Assembly: GCF_029051725.1 (NCBI RefSeq)
Contig: NZ_JAACFU010000019.1
Coordinates: 80,396 to 144,395 of the forward strand
Source: Bradyrhizobium sp. CSS354
GTDB taxonomy: Bacteria; Pseudomonadota; Alphaproteobacteria; Rhizobiales; Xanthobacteraceae
Length of the DNA: 64,000 bases
Direction of reading: 5' to 3'
Below the pieces are notes generated by a model, which saw only the letters and a program-made list of their open reading frames with translations, had not been told where the DNA came from and made no database searches. Positions 61,860 to 64,000 of this stretch are shown in pieces. Each line of letters begins with the position of its first letter. The stretch's first letter is position 1. A program made the translations under genes and the position numbers.

Positions 61860-62702
61860 ATGGGCCTGCAAGAAACAAAAATCGAATCGCTTCCCTTCGT
61901 CACCGCTGAACTCAATTACCTCGCGCCGGTTTCGGGCAAGCCGCGCACCTATGCCTTCGATCCGCCGCCGGGTGAGCCCAAGAGCACATCATTGCCGGAG
62001 CCGCATCAGGTCCCGATCTTCGATGCGCGACTGATCGCCCATAATTTCTCGCTCGACCGCGAAGGCTTTGCGCTGGTGCGGCATCCGAACCAGGTGAAGG
62101 ACTTCTCCAACGAGGAGGAAATCAAGGCGGTCTACTATCCCGCCGTCGAGGCCTTCCTGCGCGCAACGCTGAAAGCCGACCGCGTTGTTATCTTCGACCA
62201 TACCGTGCGCAGGCGCGTCGAGGGCGCCGCGGACATTCGCGACGGCGGACCGCGTCAGCCGGCAACGCGCGTCCACGTCGACCAGACCGCCGTCTCGGGC
62301 GCCAACCGCGTGCGCGAACATCTGCCAGATGAGGCCGACGAGCTGCTGAAAGGCCGCGTCCAGGTGATCAATCTATGGCGGCCAATCCGTGGCCCGTTGC
62401 GAGATTCGCCGCTGGCGATGGCAGATGGCACGACGGTCGCGCCCGACGATCTCGTCGCCTCCGCTCTCATCTATCCCAACCGTCGCGGCGAGATTTATTC
62501 GGTGAAATACAATCCGAACCATCGCTGGTTCTATTTTCCCGAGATGACGACGGACGAAGCGCTGCTGCTCAAATGCTACGATTCTGCAACAGATGGCCGC
62601 ACCCGCTTTGGGCCGCATACCGCGTTCGTCGATCCGACCACGCCAGCGGATGCGGCGCCGCGCGAAAGCATTGAGGTTCGGACGCTCGTGTTCCACAAAT
62701 AG
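61860..62702 (+). CDS. CmcJ/NvfI-family non-heme iron oxygenase-like protein
   Basis: A 280-residue protein of the CmcJ/NvfI family. The iron-binding His and Asp are in RVHVDQTAVSG (His139, Asp141), with a distal His in FGPHTAFVD. INLWRPIRGPLRDSPLAMAD and YNPNHRWFYFPEM are further family hallmarks. Members use Fe(II), often with 2-oxoglutarate, for hydroxylation or oxidation of varied metabolites. The substrate is unknown. GGGAG precedes ATG 61860; upstream in-frame sequence lacks family similarity. Confidence 0.87.
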   Translation: MGLQETKIESLPFVTAELNYLAPVSGKPRTYAFDPPPGEPKSTSLPEPHQVPIFDARLIAHNFSLDREGFALVRHPNQVKDFSNEEEIKAVYYPAVEAFLRATLKADRVVIFDHTVRRRVEGAADIRDGGPRQPATRVHVDQTAVSGANRVREHLPDEADELLKGRVQVINLWRPIRGPLRDSPLAMADGTTVAPDDLVASALIYPNRRGEIYSVKYNPNHRWFYFPEMTTDEALLLKCYDSATDGRTRFGPHTAFVDPTTPADAAPRESIEVRTLVFHK

Positions 62703-62808
62703 TAACAATGTGTGATGGCACTGCCGGGCGCGGCCCGGCAGTTGCTCAGGAACCTACGGGAACCAACAAACGTTTCTGCGCGGGGCAGGGCCAACCGGGA
62801 GCGGTGCC

Positions 62809-63120
62809 GTGCGAGCGCAGACGACGCTATTTTCTTGCCTTGCCACTTTTTCGCTTTCTGCAGTTTCCTTTGCCCAGGCCGAAAGCGGGCTTGCCTCCTA
62901 TTACGGGTATGGAAAAGCCGGAAAAGGCGAGCTGACCTGCGCGCACCGGACGCGCCCCTTCGGAAGCGTGCTGAGGGTGTCCTACGGCAGCCGCTCGATT
63001 CAATGCCGCGTCAACGATCGCGGCCCCTTCATCCGCGGCCGGATCGTCGATCTCTCTGTGCCCGCCGCCAAAGCGCTGGGCATGATGAGCGCCGGCGTGG
63101 TGCGGGTCTCGGTGGAATAG
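62809..63120 (+). CDS. Short RlpA-like exported protein
   Basis: A 103-residue protein with a signal sequence and an RlpA double-psi beta-barrel (ESGLASYYGYGKAGKGELTC at its start, CRVNDRGPFIRGRIVDLS at its end). The conserved DRGP segment and the trailing AAKALGM are kept. It lacks a lipobox and a SPOR domain, so it is the secreted minimal form; the paralogue at 30855 is a lipoprotein. The start is GTG 62809 behind GGGAGCGG. Confidence 0.82.
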   Translation: MRAQTTLFSCLATFSLSAVSFAQAESGLASYYGYGKAGKGELTCAHRTRPFGSVLRVSYGSRSIQCRVNDRGPFIRGRIVDLSVPAAKALGMMSAGVVRVSVE

Positions 63121-63169
63121 AGCTGCCGGCGCGCTATAGTGCTGCCCAAAGCATGGGTCAGGGGGCGCT

Positions 63170-63955
63170 ATGGCCAAGATCAAAGTGGGACTCGTCGGCT
63201 GCGGCTTCGTGTCGGAGCTGCATATGTATGCGTTCCGGCGCGTCTATGGCGTGGATGTCGAGGTCGCGGCGGTCGCTGCGCGCGGCGACCATGTCGTCGA
63301 ATTTGCGCAGCGCCACCAGGTCCCACGGGTCCATCGCAGCTTCGCCGAGCTGATCGCAGACCGCGAGCTCGACGTCATCGATATCTGCACGCCGCCCAAT
63401 CTGCATGCGGGGATGATCGTCGCCGCCATGCAGGCCGGCAAGCACGTGATCTGCGAAAAGCCGTTCGCCGGCTATTTCGGCCGCGACGGCGACCGGCAGC
63501 CGATCGGCAAGCATGTGCCGAAGGCGCTGATGTATGAGCGCGTGCTGGAAGAGATGGACGCCACGCGTGCCGCGATCGAGCGCACCGGAAAGCTCTTCAT
63601 GTATGCCGAGGACTGGATCTACGCGCCGGCCGTGACCAAGACCGCGGAGATTCTGAGAGCGACCAAGGACAAAATCCTGTTCATGAAGGGCGAGGAGAGC
63701 CATTCCGGCTCGCATGCGGCCCATGCCGCGCAATGGGCGATGACCGGTGGCGGCTCGCTGATCCGGATGGGCTGCCATCCGCTTTCCGCCGTGCTGTACC
63801 TCAAGCAGGTCGAGGCCAAGGCGCGCGGCGAAACCATTCGCGTCGCCAGCGTCAGCGGTGATGTCGGCAACGTCACGGTCTGCGCGAGGTCGACGATGTG
63901 GATGTTGTTGCGAGCGCCGAAAATGAACGGCGCCATTTTCGGATTCCAGCGGTGA
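63170..63955 (+). CDS. Gfo/Idh/MocA-family oxidoreductase, 3' end replaced
   Basis: The N-terminal Rossmann domain is normal (VGLVGCGFVSELHMYAF, then DVIDICTPPNLHAGMIVAAM and CEKPFAG). Family members are about 350-400 residues long, but the frame here ends at 261. After about 63878 the sequence is no longer the C-terminal domain: it becomes the reverse complement of rpsB (next entry). The gene is therefore truncated and its product probably inactive. An assembly error is an alternative. Confidence 0.75.
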   Translation: MAKIKVGLVGCGFVSELHMYAFRRVYGVDVEVAAVAARGDHVVEFAQRHQVPRVHRSFAELIADRELDVIDICTPPNLHAGMIVAAMQAGKHVICEKPFAGYFGRDGDRQPIGKHVPKALMYERVLEEMDATRAAIERTGKLFMYAEDWIYAPAVTKTAEILRATKDKILFMKGEESHSGSHAAHAAQWAMTGGGSLIRMGCHPLSAVLYLKQVEAKARGETIRVASVSGDVGNVTVCARSTMWMLLRAPKMNGAIFGFQR

Positions 63956-64000
63956 GACTGGTGACCAAAGTGCACGCCGGCTTCGAGGAGCTGACGCATA
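63876..64000 (-). pseudogene. rpsB: 5' part of rpsB (ribosomal protein S2), joined antisense to the Gfo gene
   Basis: Read on the minus strand from 63999, the sequence gives MRQLLEAGVHFGHQSHRWNP followed by KMAPFIFGARNNIHIVDLAQ and T-V, the almost invariant N-terminus of ribosomal protein S2. After that the frame runs into the reverse complement of the Gfo gene, so only about 43 codons remain. The S2 gene is essential and must be intact elsewhere if this join is real. The true gene start lies beyond the window's right edge. Confidence 0.8.

Noticed and set aside
1..64000. Search for CRISPR arrays, tRNA and rRNA genes
   Set aside because: No spacer-repeat pattern, no tRNA T-loop or D-loop pattern and no rRNA segment was recognised by eye.

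Overview
The window looks like chromosome of a Bradyrhizobium-type alphaproteobacterium. The evidence is high GC, many solute-binding transport systems, typical Bradyrhizobium small hypothetical proteins, and many palindromic intergenic repeats of the kind scattered through those genomes. No tRNA, rRNA or CRISPR array was seen. All calls come from reading the sequence; no database search was run.

Region by region. (1) 1-7.3 kb: branched-chain amino-acid synthesis. A sigma70-like promoter, a 21-codon Ile/Leu/Val-rich leader peptide and an attenuator precede ilvI. A threonine-dehydratase-like gene, ilvH, a methyltransferase, two exporters and ilvC follow. (2) 7.7-23.2 kb: an SDR, a DUF1330 protein, a sulfatase-fold membrane enzyme, a betaine/choline-type ABC importer with fused permease and binding protein (minus strand), a nitrate/sulfonate/taurine-type ABC importer interrupted by a divergent cupin, a Nudix protein, a complete branched-chain-type ABC importer, and a PPK2 kinase overlapping the last permease gene. 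(3) 24-38.3 kb: an MscS channel, a Bug-type binding protein, malic enzyme, RlpA, a Baeyer-Villiger monooxygenase fused to an esterase, a carboxylesterase homologue lacking its nucleophile, a LigB-type dioxygenase and several small proteins. (4) 38.28-52.71 kb: a 14.4-kb integrative element with 20-bp direct repeats at its ends and a tyrosine recombinase at the right end. (5) 52.8-64 kb: SemiSWEET, glgC-glgA, a Gly/Tyr-rich exported protein, two small membrane proteins, a large winged-helix/ATPase regulator, a catalase-like protein, a CmcJ-type oxygenase, a second RlpA and a truncated Gfo/Idh/MocA gene joined to an antisense rpsB fragment.

The integrative element carries a chain of tightly overlapping minus-strand genes (51.0 to 46.7 kb) that includes a winged-helix protein resembling a phage replication initiator. 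Its coding sequence contains six copies of a short repeat spaced 21 or 24 bp apart. Three copies are read in one codon phase and three in another, so the DNA rather than the protein seems conserved; this looks like an intragenic iteron origin. The element also carries a TcmP/DUF5131 pair, a minimal ATP-dependent ligase and many unnamed small proteins.

The most attractive undescribed system is at 57.2-62.7 kb. The regulator gene is preceded by four 11-bp-phased direct repeats, and a related array lies in the divergent promoter region between the catalase-like gene and the CmcJ-type gene. Winged-helix regulators of the OmpR/PhoB kind bind repeats of this spacing, so the regulator probably controls itself and these two redox genes. 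The right edge of the window has an abrupt gene-to-gene junction that is either a real rearrangement or an assembly error.
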